The translations under genes and the position numbers were made by a program. The notes beneath the pieces were generated by a model, which worked only from the letters and a program-made list of their open reading frames with translations, had not been told where the DNA came from and ran no database searches. DNA of 33,347 bases from an uncultured Collinsella sp. (lineage in GTDB: Bacteria > Actinomycetota > Coriobacteriia > Coriobacteriales > Coriobacteriaceae). The stretch lies in contig UQPP01000026.1 of NCBI GenBank assembly GCA_900543025.1, positions 1-33,347 on the forward strand, written 5' to 3'. Below are positions 31,166-33,347 of the stretch, in pieces. How positions within the stretch are numbered: the first letter of the stretch is position 1; each line of letters opens with the position of its first letter.

Positions 31166-32407
31166 ATGACGAAAGGTCTGCACGTGCCTTCCGAGATCGG
31201 CAAGCTCAGGAAGGTCTGCCTGCACCGTCCCGGCGACGAGCTCCTCAACCTGCCGCCCGACGAGCTCGAGCGACTCCTGTTCGACGACGTCCCGTTCCTG
31301 GAGGTCGCGCAGCAGGAGCACGACACCTTCGCCCAGATCCTGAGGGACCAGGGCGTCGAGGTGCTCTACCTCGAGAACCTCGTCGCCGAGGTGTTCGACC
31401 AGGTCCCCGGCGCCCGCGCCGAGTTCACCGACCAGTACATCGCCGAGGCCGGCATCCGCGGCCAGCACATGCCGCAGATCGTCCGCGAGAAGCTGGACTC
31501 CATCGAGGACAACCTCGAGTTCGTCAAGAAGACCATGGCCGGCATGACCAAGGCCGAGATCGACATGCCCCTCACGGCGTCCACGACCCTCGACTCCCTG
31601 GTCAACTCCGAGTCCGAGTCCGACCTGATCATCGACCCGATGCCCAACCTCTACTTCACCCGCGACCCGTTCGCGGTCGTCGGCGAGGGCGTCAACCTCA
31701 ACCGCATGTACTCGGTCACCCGCAACCGCGAGACCCTGTACGGTAAGTACGTCTTCAAGTACCACCCCGACTACAAGGACGTCTCCCTGTACTTCCGCCG
31801 CGACTGCCAGTTCCACACCGAGGGCGGCGACGTGCTGAACATCAACGAGAAGACCCTCGCCGTCGGCATCTCCCAGCGCACCCAGGCCGCCGCTATCGAC
31901 GTCATGGCCCAGAACATCTTCTGGAACTCCGACTCCAAGGTCGAGCGCATCCTTGCCTTCGACATCCCGGTCTCGCGCGCCTTCATGCACCTCGACACGG
32001 TCTTCACCCAGATCGACGTCGATAAGTTCACGATCCACCCCGCCATCATGGGCACCCTGCGCGTCTACGAGCTGACCGCCGGCAAGAACCCGGGCGACGT
32101 GAACATCCGCCTGATCGAGGACACCCTCGAGCACGTCCTGGAGGACGCCACCGGCGTCGACCAGGTCAAGCTGATCCCCTGCGGCGGCGGCGACCCGATC
32201 GCGGCCTCCCGCGAGCAGTGGAACGACGGCTCCAACACCCTGTGCGTCGAGCCCGGCAAGATCTGCGTCTACGCCCGCAACACCGTCACCAACGACGTGC
32301 TGTACAAGGAGGGCCTGGACCTTCTCGTCGTGCCCTCCGCCGAGCTCTCCCGCGGCCGCGGCGGCCCGCGCTGCATGAGCATGCCCTTCTGGCGCGAGGA
32401 CCTCTAA
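31166..32407 (+). CDS. arcA: Arginine deiminase, copy 2 (identical to copy 1)
   Basis: The 413-aa product is identical to arcA1, and by eye so is the DNA from 31142 to 32408 (24 nt before the ATG to one base after the stop), about 1267 bp at an offset of 3205 bp. Outside this block the flanks differ. It encodes the arginine-to-citrulline step, with catalytic motifs HLDTVFTQID and GGPRCMSMP. A GTAGGAGG ribosome-binding site precedes ATG 31166. Here it leads into ornithine carbamoyltransferase, so this copy is the one in a classical arcAB arrangement, 105 nt apart with a hairpin at 32420-32448 in between. Confidence 0.97.
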   Translation: MTKGLHVPSEIGKLRKVCLHRPGDELLNLPPDELERLLFDDVPFLEVAQQEHDTFAQILRDQGVEVLYLENLVAEVFDQVPGARAEFTDQYIAEAGIRGQHMPQIVREKLDSIEDNLEFVKKTMAGMTKAEIDMPLTASTTLDSLVNSESESDLIIDPMPNLYFTRDPFAVVGEGVNLNRMYSVTRNRETLYGKYVFKYHPDYKDVSLYFRRDCQFHTEGGDVLNINEKTLAVGISQRTQAAAIDVMAQNIFWNSDSKVERILAFDIPVSRAFMHLDTVFTQIDVDKFTIHPAIMGTLRVYELTAGKNPGDVNIRLIEDTLEHVLEDATGVDQVKLIPCGGGDPIAASREQWNDGSNTLCVEPGKICVYARNTVTNDVLYKEGLDLLVVPSAELSRGRGGPRCMSMPFWREDL

Positions 32408-32419
32408 GTCTTTCTGTTT

Positions 32420-32448
32420 CCGGTGCGGTCTCCCTACAGCCGCACCGG
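32420..32448 (+). terminator. Hairpin between arcA2 and arcB (possible leaky terminator)
   Basis: CCGGTGCGG and CCGCACCGG, 9 bp perfect, 11-nt loop, no T-tract. It may set mRNA stability or partial termination between arcA2 and arcB. Confidence 0.45.
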
Positions 32449-32512
32449 CTTCGTCCGTCAAACGGGCGACACTAATACTTACGTAATTCATTTTTTCGAA
32501 AGGAAACGAACC

Positions 32513-33347
32513 ATGGGTGTTAACCTCTCCGGCCGTAGCTTCCTCAAGCTTCTCGACCTCACCACCGAGGAGATTGAGTACCTGCTCAAGCTCTCTAAGA
32601 ACTTCAAGGACATGAAGCGCGCTGGCGTTCCGCACCGCTATCTCGAGGGCAAGAACATCGTTCTGCTCTTCCAGAAGACCTCCACTCGTACCCGCTGCGC
32701 CTTCGAGGTCGGCGGCATGGATCTGGGCATGGGTGTCACCTACCTCGATCCGGGTTCGTCGCAGATGGGCAAGAAGGAGTCCATCGAGGACACCGCCCGC
32801 GTTCTCGGCCGCATGTATGACGGCATCGAGTTCCGTGGCTTTGCCCAGGACGATGTCGAGGAGCTCGCTGCTAAGTCCGGCGTGCCCGTGTGGAACGGCC
32901 TGACCACTGAGTGGCATCCCACCCAGATGCTCGCCGACATCCTGACCGTCCAGGAGAACTTCAACTACGACATCAAGGGCAAGACCCTCGTCTTCATGGG
33001 CGACTGCAAGAACAACGTTGCTCGCTCCCTCATGGTTGTCTGCTCCAAGCTCGGCATGAACTTCGTGGCCTGCGGCCCCGAGGAGTGCATGCCCGCCGAC
33101 GACGTCATCGAGGCCTGCAAGCCCATCGCCGAGGCCAACGGCTGCACCATCAAGCTGACCACCGACGTCAAGGACGGCGTCACCGGTGCCGACGTTATCT
33201 ACACTGACGTGTGGGTCTCCATGGGCGAGCCTGACGAGGTCTGGGCCGAGCGCATCGCTCAGCTCACCCCGTATCGTGTCACCTCCGAGGTCATGGCTAT
33301 GGCCAACCCGGGTGCCATCTTCCTGCACTGCCTGCCCAGCTTCCACG
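32513..33347 (+). CDS. arcB: Ornithine carbamoyltransferase, 3' end outside window
   Basis: The first 278 residues of a carbamoyltransferase that converts citrulline and phosphate to ornithine and carbamoyl phosphate (catabolic direction inferred from the arc context; anabolic ArgF has the same fold). Carbamoyl phosphate-binding STRTR is at residues 57-61, HPTQ at 135-138, ornithine-binding DVWVSMGE at 232-239 and HCLPSFH at 272-278, where the window ends. Most family members have HCLPA; here Ser replaces Ala. ATG 32513 follows AAAGGAAA at normal spacing. There is no in-window stop. The next gene would be expected to be carbamate kinase or an arginine/ornithine antiporter. Confidence 0.96.
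   Translation, partial: MGVNLSGRSFLKLLDLTTEEIEYLLKLSKNFKDMKRAGVPHRYLEGKNIVLLFQKTSTRTRCAFEVGGMDLGMGVTYLDPGSSQMGKKESIEDTARVLGRMYDGIEFRGFAQDDVEELAAKSGVPVWNGLTTEWHPTQMLADILTVQENFNYDIKGKTLVFMGDCKNNVARSLMVVCSKLGMNFVACGPEECMPADDVIEACKPIAEANGCTIKLTTDVKDGVTGADVIYTDVWVSMGEPDEVWAERIAQLTPYRVTSEVMAMANPGAIFLHCLPSFH

Noticed and set aside
27961..32407. Composite transposon with arcA copies as direct repeats
   Set aside because: The repeated segment is a metabolic gene without transposase or terminal repeats; gene conversion or duplication explains it better.
31091..33346. 751-codon open frame on the minus strand opposite arcA2 and arcB
   Set aside because: Lies antisense to two clear enzymes; the lack of stops follows from the extreme C-ending codon bias, and the product is low-complexity Val/Gly/Asp/Leu with no domain.

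Overview
The window looks like a chromosomal segment of a high-GC, anaerobic, saccharolytic and amino-acid-fermenting Actinomycetota of the Coriobacteriia, most likely a Collinsella relative. This is an inference from the gene content (acetate kinase/phosphotransacetylase, arginine deiminase pathway, group II ECF transporter, UDP-galactopyranose mutase), the strong C-ending codon use in highly expressed genes, and the abundant palindromic intergenic elements. No rRNA, tRNA, CRISPR array or intact insertion sequence was seen.

Layout. 1-700: 3' part of an Asp/Glu racemase. 721-4450 (minus): an ECF importer (S component, double-ATPase EcfA, EcfT) preceded by a leader with a 22-aa peptide carrying three consecutive Trp codons and an intrinsic terminator. 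This is a tryptophan attenuator, so the importer probably brings in tryptophan. 4474-6273 (minus): secreted, membrane-anchored C69 dipeptidase. 6581-7600 (minus): lipid kinase followed by a 30-aa membrane protein absent from routine ORF calling. 7699-12036 (plus): RNase D, YugP-like zinc peptidase, xseA-xseB, HIT protein. 12078-14249 (plus): a lower-GC LysR regulator and an MFS transporter broken by one extra T in a T7 run. 14370-18223: two tandem acetate kinases and a convergent phosphotransacetylase. 18455-20681: UDP-galactopyranose mutase overlapping a family 2 glycosyltransferase. 21018-24733 (minus): NylC/DmpA-like P1 peptidase, Maf-DJ-1 pair, 23S rRNA m5U methyltransferase. 24847-27411 (minus): polyphosphate kinase with a long C-terminal tail. 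27412-33347 (plus): arginine deiminase cluster arcA1, aminotransferase, arcA2 and the start of ornithine carbamoyltransferase.

Functional links. arcA plus arcB make citrulline and then carbamoyl phosphate from arginine; AckA/Pta interconvert acetyl-CoA, acetyl phosphate and acetate for ATP. The C69 and P1 hydrolases may supply amino acids that the ECF importer and ADI pathway use. The two arcA copies appear identical over about 1267 bp while their promoters have diverged except for a conserved arrangement of CCGTTC repeats 21 bp apart at a fixed distance from the -10, suggesting a shared activator.

The most unusual content is non-coding: the Trp attenuator with a 21-bp long-range inverted repeat around its terminator, two roughly 130-bp nested hairpins between convergent genes, a roughly 100-bp palindromic element present twice with compensatory arm changes, and the arc operator pattern. 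All alignments were made by eye.
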